DNA of 64,000 nucleotides from an uncultured Bacteroidales bacterium (GTDB lineage: Bacteria > Bacteroidota > Bacteroidia > Bacteroidales > Muribaculaceae), in the NCBI GenBank assembly GCA_946412245.1, contig CAMKGM010000009.1:1-64000 (forward strand), given 5' to 3'. Positions 17,569-25,481 of this stretch are shown here, piece after piece (positions within the stretch are counted from its first letter, which is position 1; each line of letters begins with the position of its first letter). The notes below the pieces were generated by a model, which had not been told where the DNA came from, did no database searches, and saw only the letters and a program-made list of their open reading frames with translations. The position numbers were made by a program, and so were the translations under genes.

Positions 17569-19590
17569 ATGAAAAAAGTTTTCTTTGCTGCATTGACAGC
17601 TCTCATTTCAACAACAGGTGCTATGGCACAAAACAAGACATTCAACTACAATGTGGACCGCTTTGCCGACATCGAGGTGCTCCGTTACCAGGTGCCCGGC
17701 TTCGACGAACTCTCGTTGAACCAAAAGAAGATGGTCTATTACCTCACCGAGGCCGCTTTGCAAGGTCGTGACATCCTCACCGACCAGAACGGCAAGTATA
17801 ACCTGCAAATTCGCCAACTCGTGGAGGCTGTTTACACCAACTTCAAAGGCGACCGCTCAAGTGCCGATTTCCAGGGACTTGAACTCTATCTGAAGCAAAT
17901 TTGGTTCGGCAATGGTATTCATCATCACTATTCACAGGACAAGTTCGTGCCTCAGTTCACTCAGGCTTTCTTTGATGCGCAAGTGAAGGCTTTGCCCAAG
18001 GACAAACTGCCGCTGTGCAAGGGCCAAACGCTCGACCAAATGCTCTCTGTGCTCGACCGCGTGATTTTCGACCCCACCTACATGGCCAAGCGCGTGAACC
18101 AGGCCGATGGCGAAGACCTCATCGTAACCAGCGCCAACAACCTCTATGAAGGTGTGACACAGGCCGAGGTGGAAGCCTATTTCAATGCCCTGAAAGATCC
18201 TAACGATGCCACTCCCATCTCCTATGGCTTGAACACCAAGGTGGTGAAGGAAAACGGCAAGGTGGTGGAGAAACCCTACAAAGTGGGTGGACTCTACTCG
18301 CGCGCTATCGTCAACATCGTCTATTGGCTGCAAAAAGCTGCCGAGGTGGCCGAGCGTCCCGCGCAAAAAGCCTACATCGAGAAACTCATTGAGTTCTATG
18401 AGACGGGCGACCTCAAGACCTTTGATGACTACTCTATTCTTTGGGCCGAAGAGACCGCAAGCGACATCGACTTCATCAACGGCTTCATTGAGAGCTATGG
18501 CGACCCTCTGGGTATGACAGCCAACTGGGAGAGCGTCGTGAACTTCCGCAACAACGAGGCTTCGCGCCGCACCTCTATCATCAGCGGCAACGCACAGTGG
18601 TTCGAGGATAACTCACCCGTTGACCCCCGTTTCAAGAAGAAAAATGTGAAGGGTGTGAGCGCCAAGGTTATCACCGCCGCTATCCTGGCCGGTGACAGCT
18701 ACCCATCAACTCCCATCGGCATCAATCTGCCTAACAGCAACTGGATTCGCGCCGCTCACGGCTCTAAGAGTGTCACCCTCGAGAACATTACCGATGCCTA
18801 CGATGAGGCTTCGGCCGGCTCCGGCATGAACGAGGAATTTGCCTACAGCAATGTGGAGGTGGAGATGATGAAGAAACACCTCACTCTGGCCGACAAGCTC
18901 CACACCGACCTGCACGAGTGCTTGGGCCATGCTTCCGGCCAACTGCTCCCCGGTGTTGACCCCGATGCCCTCAAGGCCTATGGTGCTACCCTCGAGGAAG
19001 GCCGTGCCGACCTCTTCGCTCTCTACTACCTGGGTGACCCCAAACTGGTAGAATTGGGCATCTTCGACGATCCTAACGCCTATCAGGCTGAGTATTACAA
19101 GTACATCATGAACGGTTTGCTCACCCAGCTCACCCGCATCGAGCCGGGCAAGAACATCGAGGAGAGCCACATGCGCAACCGCAAGTTCATCAGCGAGTGG
19201 TGCTTGGAGAAGGGCAAAAAGGACAAGGTAATCCAACTCGTTAAGCGTGGTGGCAAGACCTATGTCAAGATTAACGACTACAAGAAGCTTCGCAACCTCT
19301 TTGGCCAACTGCTCAAGGAAGTGCAGCGCATCAAGAGCGAAGGCGACTTCGAGGCCGGACGCAAACTCGTCGAGAACTACGGCGTGAAGGTAGATCCCAA
19401 GATTCACAAGGAAATCCTCAAGCGCTACGAGGCGCTCAACATCGCTCCCTACAAGGGCTTTGTCAACCCCACCTATCGCCCCGTCTATGACAACAACGGC
19501 AACATTACCGACGTGAAGGTGGTTTACGGCGAGAACTACATCGACCAGATGCTCCGTTACTCGCGCGACTACAGCCCCCTCACCAAGTAA
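17569..19590 (+). CDS. dipeptidyl peptidase III (M49), exported
   Basis: Zinc exopeptidase of family M49, which removes dipeptides from peptide N-termini. The family motif HEXXGH appears as HECLGH (His449), followed by the metal/catalytic EEGRAD (about 476-481). The 673-residue length matches Bacteroides DPP III. A signal peptide (MKKVFFAALTALISTTGAMA) indicates export. The ATG at 17569 is preferred over 17545, which would add eight residues before the Lys-Lys n-region. A palindromic hairpin follows at 19643. Confidence 0.92.
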   Translation: MKKVFFAALTALISTTGAMAQNKTFNYNVDRFADIEVLRYQVPGFDELSLNQKKMVYYLTEAALQGRDILTDQNGKYNLQIRQLVEAVYTNFKGDRSSADFQGLELYLKQIWFGNGIHHHYSQDKFVPQFTQAFFDAQVKALPKDKLPLCKGQTLDQMLSVLDRVIFDPTYMAKRVNQADGEDLIVTSANNLYEGVTQAEVEAYFNALKDPNDATPISYGLNTKVVKENGKVVEKPYKVGGLYSRAIVNIVYWLQKAAEVAERPAQKAYIEKLIEFYETGDLKTFDDYSILWAEETASDIDFINGFIESYGDPLGMTANWESVVNFRNNEASRRTSIISGNAQWFEDNSPVDPRFKKKNVKGVSAKVITAAILAGDSYPSTPIGINLPNSNWIRAAHGSKSVTLENITDAYDEASAGSGMNEEFAYSNVEVEMMKKHLTLADKLHTDLHECLGHASGQLLPGVDPDALKAYGATLEEGRADLFALYYLGDPKLVELGIFDDPNAYQAEYYKYIMNGLLTQLTRIEPGKNIEESHMRNRKFISEWCLEKGKKDKVIQLVKRGGKTYVKINDYKKLRNLFGQLLKEVQRIKSEGDFEAGRKLVENYGVKVDPKIHKEILKRYEALNIAPYKGFVNPTYRPVYDNNGNITDVKVVYGENYIDQMLRYSRDYSPLTK

Positions 19591-19642
19591 GTTGTCAGTC
19601 ATCAGTCATTAGCTATCAGCAATCAGTTGACATCAACCCTGT

Positions 19643-19666
19643 GCGGTCGCCACTTGTGGCGACCGC
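19643..19666. terminator. perfect 11-bp palindromic hairpin after DPP III
   Basis: GCGGTCGCCAC (19643-19653), a TT loop, then GTGGCGACCGC (19656-19666). There is no T-run, so it may act as a barrier or dispersed repeat rather than a classic terminator. A shorter 9-bp version is at 24494-24513 in the second repeat copy. Confidence 0.5.
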
Positions 19667-19710
19667 AACCGTATGTGCTATCATCAAACCTATTGCAACC
19701 GGTGATTTCA

Positions 19711-19742
19711 TTTGGTGATGTTGAAGATAATTTCTATCTTTG
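19711..19742 (+). promoter_or_regulatory. promoter of SOD copy 1
   Basis: TTTG at 19711-19714 and TATCTTTG at 19735-19742 with a 20-base spacer, a full consensus match. The same arrangement is kept at 24555-24586. Confidence 0.65.
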
Positions 19743-19770
19743 TGTGCAACCTCTCTAAAATGTAATAATT

Positions 19771-20376
19771 ATGAAAACGGAACCCATAAACGGAAAATTT
19801 GAACTCATGGCGCTCCCCTTTACTCCCAATGCCTTGGAACCCGCCATCAGTGCCGAGACGCTGTCGTTTCATCACGGCAAGCACTTGCAAACCTATGTGA
19901 ACAACCTCAACGCCGCCATGTCCGGTAGCAAATTCGAAGGATTGACCCTCGAAGAAATTGTGATGAAGTCCGACGGCGGCATCCTCAACAACGCCGGCCA
20001 AATACTGAACCACAACCTCTATTTCTCGCAGTTTAAACCATATTGTGAGCAAAACGAGCCCGTGGGTGAGTTGGCTGCCGCCATCGAACGCGACTTTGGC
20101 ACATTCCAGGAATTCCAGCAGCAGTTCCAGGTGGGTGGCGCTACGCTCTTCGGCTCAGGTTGGGTGTGGCTGGCTGCCGATGCCCAGGGCAAACTCCACA
20201 TCGTTCAGGAACCCAATGCCGGCAACCCCATCAGGCGAGGCTTGAAACCCATTCTCACCTTCGATGTGTGGGAGCATGCCTATTACCTCGATTATCAGAA
20301 TCGCCGTGTTGACCACTTGGTCCAACTATGGCACATTCTCGACTGGCAAGAACTCAACCACCGTTACACCGAGTAA
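19771..20376 (+). CDS. sodB: Fe/Mn superoxide dismutase, copy 1
   Basis: Converts superoxide to hydrogen peroxide and oxygen. Metal ligands are His34 (SFHHGKH), His81 (ILNHNLYF), Asp165 and His169 (FDVWEHAYYLDY). The 201-residue length is normal for single-domain Fe/Mn SODs, and no signal peptide is seen (cytoplasmic). It differs from the second copy at 24615 at only four residues by my comparison (Met50/Leu, Ser51/Pro, Ser67/Ala, Asp108/Glu). Both copies keep their promoters and ligands, so both may be active. Two nearly identical SOD genes about 4.8 kb apart are unusual. Confidence 0.95.
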   Translation: MKTEPINGKFELMALPFTPNALEPAISAETLSFHHGKHLQTYVNNLNAAMSGSKFEGLTLEEIVMKSDGGILNNAGQILNHNLYFSQFKPYCEQNEPVGELAAAIERDFGTFQEFQQQFQVGGATLFGSGWVWLAADAQGKLHIVQEPNAGNPIRRGLKPILTFDVWEHAYYLDYQNRRVDHLVQLWHILDWQELNHRYTE

Positions 20377-20530
20377 CACCACCCTCATTCAGCATCATGT
20401 CATTGTAATGCGAGACGCAGTCTCGTACAAATAACATTTGCTCGATCTGCTCCCGTACATTCGCGATCCCTTTATGGTTTTCGGGTCGCCCAGTTCACTA
20501 CAACTTATGGTAAATATTTTTTCTGTTTAA

Positions 20531-20562
20531 TTTGCTTTTCTAACTTTTATTTGTTATTTTTG
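20531..20562 (+). promoter_or_regulatory. promoter of the structured RNA candidate
   Basis: TTTG at 20531-20534 and TATTTTTG at 20555-20562, 20-base spacer. Start expected near 20569. Confidence 0.6.
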
Positions 20563-20567
20563 CGGTG

Positions 20568-20797
20568 ATTCAATTGCTTTTTACCTTTGAATCACGACAT
20601 ATTGCATTTTAGAAGCGTTATGCTCATTCTTGTGGTCTGAAAACCTAGGAAATTTTCAAACTAAACGCAAGGGATTGGCAGAGCGGCTTCCTCGCTATAG
20701 CGTGGGCTGCATTTATATTCCCCTTTTGCGTTTAAGGTTTTCCTAGGACCGTCAGACTACAAAGCGTGGCATAATCAGTCCACGCTTCTTTTATTTT
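20568..20797 (+). ncRNA. structured non-coding RNA candidate, 6S-like
   Basis: A gene-free unit of about 225 bases with its own promoter and terminator. A 5' hairpin pairs GTGATTCAA (20565-20573) with TTGAATCAC (20587-20595). A long rod follows: TTGTGGTCTGA pairs with TCAGACTACAA, CCTAGGAAA with TTTTCCTAGG, and TAAACGCAA with TTGCGTTTA, interrupted by internal loops and capped by a loop around 20672-20718. A long imperfect duplex with bulges is the hallmark of 6S RNA (and of the Bacteroidales-1 motif, thought to be its counterpart), but I could not run a covariance search. A long cis-acting leader of the SPFH gene is less likely because a strong terminator precedes that gene. Confidence 0.55.
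20762..20797 (+). terminator. rho-independent terminator of the structured RNA
   Basis: AAGCGTGG (20762-20769), a 10-base loop, CCACGCTT (20780-20787), then CTTTTATTTT. Confidence 0.75.
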
Positions 20798-20822
20798 GTA
20801 TAATAATTATTTAATTTAAATA

Positions 20823-22184
20823 ATGGCAATTATAGATGTAGTTAAATGTGAAGCGAATTCTCAAGTGCTTGTTGAGAAGTTTCCTTCAAACGATTTGAGA
20901 TTAGGAACCCAATTGGTGGTTCATACAGGTCAAGTCGCGTTTTTCGTGAAAGGTGGCAAGGTGATGGATATGTTTGAAAGTGGCACTTATACCATCAAGA
21001 CTTCAAACATTCCCATTTTGGGCAAACTGTTAAATCTGCCTTTTGGCGGCGACTCACCATTCCAGGCCGAAGTGTGGTTTGTGAACAAACTTGCAGTTCT
21101 CGACACCAAGTGGGGTACTCCCACGCCTATTCAGCTCGAAGATCCGAAGTATGACATTATTGTACCCGTGCGTTCATTTGGTCAGTATGGCTTGAGAGTG
21201 CATGACCCTCGTGTGTTTCTTGAGCAGCTGGTAGGAAATATGTCAAGATTCACAGTCAACAAGGTTGACTCCTATTTCAAGGGCATCATGATGTCGCTGT
21301 TTGCCAATCTCATCTCTGACAAGATGACAAAGGCAAGCATATCGGTGCTCAATATTAATTCCCACTTGCTGGAGATGTCAGAATATGTTTGTGAAAAACT
21401 GAAACCTGAATTTGAGAAATACGGCCTTACTCTCGAGAATTTTGCCATCATGTCAGTCAATGTGCCCGAAGATGATCCGAGTTATATTAAACTGAAAGAG
21501 GCAAAAGATCTTGCTGCAAAGGTGAAAATTGCAGGCCGAGACCTTTATCAAATGGATCGTACCTTCGATGTAATGGATAAGGCTGCCGGTAATGAAGGCA
21601 TTGGAGGCCAAATGCTGGGACTTGGTGTGGGACTTGGAGCAGGAACAGGAGTGGGGATGCAGATGGGCAATGCCGTTGCTCAAACGCTCAACACAAACCC
21701 ACCTCAATCATCAACTTCTCCTGCTGCACCGCCAGCCCCTGCTGCTCCTGCACCTCCACCCATACAGGTGGAAACCTATTTTCTTTCGGTAAATGGACAG
21801 CAATATGGCCCGTATGATGAAAATACCATGATTTCGATGATTAATAAGTCGCAGGTTAACGGTGGAACAATGGCTTGGAAACAAGGCATGAGCGATTGGG
21901 CAAAACTTGCTACTTTACCAGAGTTCGCACAGTTGTTTCCTGCCCCTGCAGCTGCCCCTCCGGCTCCCCCAGCGCCCACTCAGGTGTCATATCTTGTTAT
22001 AATTAACGGTCAGCAATATGGCCCGTACGACGAGAATGCCATCAAGGATATGTTGGGCAGGAATCAGATTTATGGAGATAATCTGACGTGGCGACCAGGC
22101 ATGCCTAATTGGGAGAAACTGTCCTCTTTGCCCGAATTTGCAAGCTTGTTCAATCTCCCAGAACCACCTTCTAATCCAACTTAA
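20823..22184 (+). CDS. SPFH-domain protein with two C-terminal GYF_2 domains
   Basis: Residues about 15-245 form an SPFH/band-7 domain of the 'virion core protein'/YdjI type (RLGTQLVVHTGQVAFFVKGG, FVNKLAVLDTKWGTPTPI, VRSFGQYGLRVHDPRVF). A Gly-rich then Pro/Ala-rich linker follows (about 255-315). Two GYF_2 modules come last: NGQQYGPYDENTMISMI...MAWKQGMSDWAKL and NGQQYGPYDENAIKDML...LTWRPGMPNWEKL. Most relatives I know end in a zinc ribbon instead; here a zinc ribbon is on the protein two genes downstream. SPFH proteins build oligomeric membrane platforms, and GYF domains bind proline-rich peptides. First gene of the small island cluster; function inferred as membrane scaffold or stress. Confidence 0.8.
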   Translation: MAIIDVVKCEANSQVLVEKFPSNDLRLGTQLVVHTGQVAFFVKGGKVMDMFESGTYTIKTSNIPILGKLLNLPFGGDSPFQAEVWFVNKLAVLDTKWGTPTPIQLEDPKYDIIVPVRSFGQYGLRVHDPRVFLEQLVGNMSRFTVNKVDSYFKGIMMSLFANLISDKMTKASISVLNINSHLLEMSEYVCEKLKPEFEKYGLTLENFAIMSVNVPEDDPSYIKLKEAKDLAAKVKIAGRDLYQMDRTFDVMDKAAGNEGIGGQMLGLGVGLGAGTGVGMQMGNAVAQTLNTNPPQSSTSPAAPPAPAAPAPPPIQVETYFLSVNGQQYGPYDENTMISMINKSQVNGGTMAWKQGMSDWAKLATLPEFAQLFPAPAAAPPAPPAPTQVSYLVIINGQQYGPYDENAIKDMLGRNQIYGDNLTWRPGMPNWEKLSSLPEFASLFNLPEPPSNPT

Positions 22185-22198
22185 AAACCTTTATACAA

Positions 22199-22543
22199 AT
22201 GAAACAGTCGATTATAATCGTAGCCTTAGTGCTGCTAGTTGTGAATGCACTGTTAGGAGTGGCAATCACATCTTATAATACAACAGCCATGATTTTGAAT
22301 TCTATTGTGATAGTGGCAAATGCGTTGTTGATGTTGGGGGTATCATCCCTTCATCTGCATGACGGCTTCCGTTATTCGCTCTATTGCCTGTTTTCGATTG
22401 CAACTGTAGTGGAATTCATCATAGGCATGTTCTCGCCCGACCATTTCAACGACAATGGGGCTCTTATTATAAATGTCGTGTTGCTGGCAATTGAAATCAT
22501 TCTGTTGCTGGCAGCCAATGTGACCTCTAAAAATGTATCATAA
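22199..22543 (+). CDS. small four-helix membrane protein
   Basis: 114 residues, almost wholly hydrophobic, with four predicted membrane segments (about 3-23, 29-49, 57-78 and 87-107) joined by short polar loops such as LHLHDGFRY and FSPDHFNDNG. No family recognised. It lies 14 bases after the SPFH gene and 20 bases before the zinc-ribbon gene, so the three form one transcription unit and the products may form one membrane complex (inference). Confidence 0.65.
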   Translation: MKQSIIIVALVLLVVNALLGVAITSYNTTAMILNSIVIVANALLMLGVSSLHLHDGFRYSLYCLFSIATVVEFIIGMFSPDHFNDNGALIINVVLLAIEIILLLAANVTSKNVS

Positions 22544-22563
22544 ACCGTTTAATAATAAATCAT

Positions 22564-23550
22564 ATGGCTGAATTAACTCATTACAGATGCCCCAACTGCG
22601 GTGCATCAATTACTAACACCGAGAACTGCGAATATTGTGGCAGTCTGCTTGTACGCTTCGTGAAACGTGGCATCGACTTGTCAAAAACAAGTTATTTGTC
22701 GAACGACAGGGTGTATCCTGGACTAATAGAGAACCTGAAGCGTAACCTGCAACTCCAGGACACATATTTAGGTCAAGAATTTGTGGCAACCGATATTTTT
22801 AGGTCGAAAGAGTGGTCGATAAACGATAATTCGAATGGTTTTTGCACTTCTGTAATCAAATTGTCAGGGGCCATATTCAGTGATGGTCAACTCATATTTC
22901 CGAATATGATAGGCGTTAAAGGGCTCTGCGTGGTTTGGTATTTTGGGACCTATGTGCAGCAAGAAGGATTAGAAGAATACAATCAAAAGCAAATGGATCT
23001 GTTAGAACGATTTAAACAATTGGACAGTTTTTCTTTGTTTACACCTCATCAGTGTTATCATACAGACCAATGGGGCGCCCAGCGAAAAGCACAAGAATAT
23101 GCCATCAACTTTGGGTGCGATGCAGTGGGTGCTGCCCGTTTGGTTTCAGAGATTATGGAAAAGGTTTACCAGGTTCCACTTGATGAAAACATTGACATCT
23201 TCACTAATCATGGGTGGGCAATAGATGAGGCAAGAATTAAAGCAAACAAGGAAAGGGGTATTGAAAAAAGGCGAAACGCCAATGATGGATGTTATGTTGC
23301 AACAGCAATATATGGATCATACGATTGTCCTTCGGTATGGACTTTGCGTCGGTATAGAGATTACACGCTAGATAAAACCTTTGCAGGCCGAGCATTCATC
23401 AAAACCTACTATGCAATAAGTCCCACACTTGTGAGGTGGTTTGGCAAAACAAAATGGTTTAAGGCCATTTGGAAGCCCGTCCTCGACAAGATGGTTTCAA
23501 GATTGCAACAAAAAGGCGTGCAATCAACACCCTATAAAGACAAGTATTGA
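22564..23550 (+). CDS. zinc-ribbon protein with CFI-box C-terminal domain
   Basis: The N-terminus has a CxxC...CxxC zinc ribbon (YRCPNCGASITNTENCEYCG). The middle, about residues 45-235, is unrecognised. The last 85 residues match the CFI-box-CTERM pattern: GCYVATAIYGSYDCPSVWTL, RRYRDYTLDKTFAGRAFIKT and YYAISPTLVRWFGKT. That domain is found at the end of diverse proteins and its function is unknown. Third gene of the SPFH cluster. Base composition is AT-rich relative to the flanking chromosome, consistent with an accessory origin. Confidence 0.7.
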   Translation: MAELTHYRCPNCGASITNTENCEYCGSLLVRFVKRGIDLSKTSYLSNDRVYPGLIENLKRNLQLQDTYLGQEFVATDIFRSKEWSINDNSNGFCTSVIKLSGAIFSDGQLIFPNMIGVKGLCVVWYFGTYVQQEGLEEYNQKQMDLLERFKQLDSFSLFTPHQCYHTDQWGAQRKAQEYAINFGCDAVGAARLVSEIMEKVYQVPLDENIDIFTNHGWAIDEARIKANKERGIEKRRNANDGCYVATAIYGSYDCPSVWTLRRYRDYTLDKTFAGRAFIKTYYAISPTLVRWFGKTKWFKAIWKPVLDKMVSRLQQKGVQSTPYKDKY

Positions 23551-23671
23551 GCGAATTAGATGCAATGGTGCAAAATAACCTTATAGCCTAATTCATTATT
23601 ATACATTTGATATTGTTAGATAGTTTTACTGACATAAAAACAATAAGTAATAATTTATATATTTACAAAAA

Positions 23672-23899
23672 ATGAAAGTGAAAATTTTTGAACAAGACCT
23701 GACTGGTGGCGGAAAGCTTGCCATTCTGATTGGTGGCATGGATTCAGAAAATCCTAAAGAGTTAATGAACCAAGTTGTTCATGAGTATGTGAATAATCGA
23801 CAATTCAATGACTTTGTGGATATCCATAGTGATGATGCATATGTCAGAGTGATCATCATGGGTATAAATGAATTGGATTATAGAGAAATGGAACTTTAG
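23672..23899 (+). CDS. small protein of unknown function
   Basis: 75 residues, acidic, no signal peptide or membrane segment. It opens MKVKIFEQDLTGGGKLAILI, then QVVHEYVNNRQFNDFVDIHS. It reads as a small soluble alpha/beta protein; no family recognised. AT-rich, 121 bases after the zinc-ribbon gene, within the segment enclosed by the SOD repeats. Coding is supported by ATG start, length and amphipathic composition only. Confidence 0.5.
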   Translation: MKVKIFEQDLTGGGKLAILIGGMDSENPKELMNQVVHEYVNNRQFNDFVDIHSDDAYVRVIIMGINELDYREMEL

Positions 23900-23951
23900 A
23901 GATAACAAATTTTAACTAATAAGGAGATATGTTCTATTCAATTTTATAATT

Positions 23952-24152
23952 ATGAATTATATTGATTTTTATGTAACTTGCTTAAAAGAAAGTATTGAGA
24001 GTGGCATCGTTGACAAAAATGATGTAAATGTTGATGATTACAAAGAAAGAATCATTGAAAATGTTATTTCATTATTAGGACCCAAAGTTAATACAACTCA
24101 AGTGGCACAGGAAATAGAAAAACATTTTGCTGACATTTTGGGGTTTGAATAA
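23952..24152 (+). CDS. small protein of unknown function
   Basis: 66 residues: MNYIDFYVTCLKESIESGIV, then a mostly helical acidic remainder ending ADILGFE. No recognised domain. 52 bases after the 75-residue gene and likely cotranscribed with it. Two small acidic proteins beside the SPFH cluster could be partners of each other, but this is a guess. Confidence 0.45.
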   Translation: MNYIDFYVTCLKESIESGIVDKNDVNVDDYKERIIENVISLLGPKVNTTQVAQEIEKHFADILGFE

Positions 24153-24283
24153 AAGTTCAGGCTCTAAATTCTTCAACATTGCGTAGTATGATAATTTATG
24201 ATCTGCTACGCAATGATTGTTTTATCTCTTTTAAGATGCTATTTATTTGTTTTTGCGCTTGCATTATTTGTGTGTGGGAGTGA

Positions 24284-24454
24284 CTAGTTGCCAATGTCAG
24301 CTTTCGAGTTGCCGTAGGTGGGAGCATCTTCGGCCACCGATGGCACAACTTGGGCCTGGACCACTGAGGGGGCATGGGCGGCTTGCTTGATTTTCCACAG
24401 GATCCTTTTCTTTTCTTCTTCTTCAAGGGGAGCCAGTTCCACACACTTGCGCAT
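24284..24454 (-). pseudogene. 3' remnant of a minus-strand gene cut at the SOD repeat
   Basis: On the minus strand an ATG at 24454 gives 56 residues with natural-looking composition (MRKCVELAPLEEEEKKRILW...YGNSKADIGN). The frame stays open upstream to a TAG at 24476-24478 (LIQDAKI before the Met). That stop lies at the edge of the second SOD repeat (about 24473). The simplest reading is the C-terminal end of a gene whose 5' part was lost when the repeat was placed there. Product unknown. A short intact gene is the alternative. Confidence 0.4.
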
Positions 24455-24554
24455 GATTTTAGCATCTTGAATGAGCTATCGTCAACCCTGTAGGGTCGCC
24501 ACCTGTGGCGACCGCAACCGTATGTGCTATCATCAAACCTATTGCAACCGATGA

Positions 24555-24586
24555 TTTGGTGATGTTGAAGATAATTCCTATCTTTG
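24555..24586 (+). promoter_or_regulatory. promoter of SOD copy 2
   Basis: TTTG at 24555-24558 and TATCTTTG at 24579-24586, 20-base spacer, as in copy 1. Confidence 0.65.
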
Positions 24587-24614
24587 TGTGCAACCTCTCT
24601 AAAATGTAATAATT

Positions 24615-25220
24615 ATGAAAACGGAACCCATAAACGGAAAATTTGAACTCATGGCGCTCCCCTTTACTCCCAATGCCTTGGAACCCGCCATCAGTGCCGA
24701 GACGCTGTCGTTTCATCACGGCAAGCACTTGCAAACCTATGTGAACAACCTCAACGCCGCCTTGCCCGGTAGCAAATTCGAAGGATTAACCCTCGAAGAA
24801 ATTGTGATGAAGGCCGACGGCGGAATCCTCAACAACGCCGGCCAAATACTGAATCACAACCTCTATTTCTCGCAGTTTAAACCATATTGCGAGCAAAACG
24901 AGCCCGTGGGTGAGTTGGCTGCCGCCATCGAACGCGAGTTTGGCACATTCCAGGAATTCCAGCAGCAGTTCCAGGTGGGTGGCGCCACGCTCTTCGGCTC
25001 AGGTTGGGTGTGGCTGGCTGCCGATGCCCAGGGCAAACTCCACATCGTTCAGGAACCCAATGCCGGCAACCCCATCAGGCGAGGCTTGAAACCCATTCTC
25101 ACCTTCGATGTGTGGGAGCATGCCTATTACCTCGATTATCAGAATCGCCGTGTTGACCACTTGGTCCAACTATGGCACATTCTCGACTGGCAAGAACTCA
25201 ACCACCGTTACACCGAGTAA
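24615..25220 (+). CDS. sodB: Fe/Mn superoxide dismutase, copy 2
   Basis: Same 201-residue enzyme as 19771-20376 with all four metal ligands (His34, His81, Asp165, His169). The four differing residues lie outside the ligand positions: Leu50-Pro51 in the loop LPGSKFEG, Ala67 and Glu108. The nearly identical promoter and gene argue for a recent duplication, or for ongoing gene conversion, and against decay of either copy. Downstream, the next gene has its own promoter at 25407. Confidence 0.95.
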   Translation: MKTEPINGKFELMALPFTPNALEPAISAETLSFHHGKHLQTYVNNLNAALPGSKFEGLTLEEIVMKADGGILNNAGQILNHNLYFSQFKPYCEQNEPVGELAAAIEREFGTFQEFQQQFQVGGATLFGSGWVWLAADAQGKLHIVQEPNAGNPIRRGLKPILTFDVWEHAYYLDYQNRRVDHLVQLWHILDWQELNHRYTE

Positions 25221-25406
25221 CACCACCCTCATTCAGAATCATGTCATTGTAATGCGAGACGCAGTCTCGTACAAATACCATTTGCTCGATCTGCTCTCGC
25301 TCGTTTGCGACCCCTTCGTAGTTCCCGGGCGCAGCCAGGCTCCAATACTCCTCTCACCTCTCGCTGTGTGCTTTTGCGATTGCCGCAAGCCTCTTTTGTG
25401 CTTATC

Positions 25407-25439
25407 TTTGCCTTGGTTTGAAAATTTTCAGTAACTTTG
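25407..25439 (+). promoter_or_regulatory. promoter of the HEAT-like repeat-carrying gene
   Basis: TTTG at 25407-25410 and TAACTTTG at 25432-25439, 21-base spacer. Confidence 0.55.
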
Positions 25440-25481
25440 CGCCGGCGGTCACATTGCCGCAGGCACACATTATTATATAAT

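Larger units (their letters stand above)
19609..20488 (+). repeat. long direct repeat carrying superoxide dismutase, copy 1
   Basis: From about 19609 to about 20488 the sequence matches 24473-25332 (offset 4844 in the gene), including promoter, gene and downstream palindrome CGAGAC-GCA-GTCTCG. Similarity is nearly exact in the gene and fades at both ends, with small indels upstream (an extra CATTT-like stretch in this copy). Boundaries are by eye. Confidence 0.85.
24473..25332 (+). repeat. long direct repeat carrying superoxide dismutase, copy 2
   Basis: Matches 19609-20488. The upstream palindrome is shortened to GGTCGCCAC-CT-GTGGCGACC (24494-24513). The promoter, gene and downstream CGAGAC/GTCTCG hairpin are kept. 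Similarity fades after about 25300. Confidence 0.85.

Noticed and set aside
19609-25332. Composite transposon bounded by the SOD repeats
   Set aside because: The repeats carry no transposase and no clear terminal inverted repeats; a plain duplication fits better.
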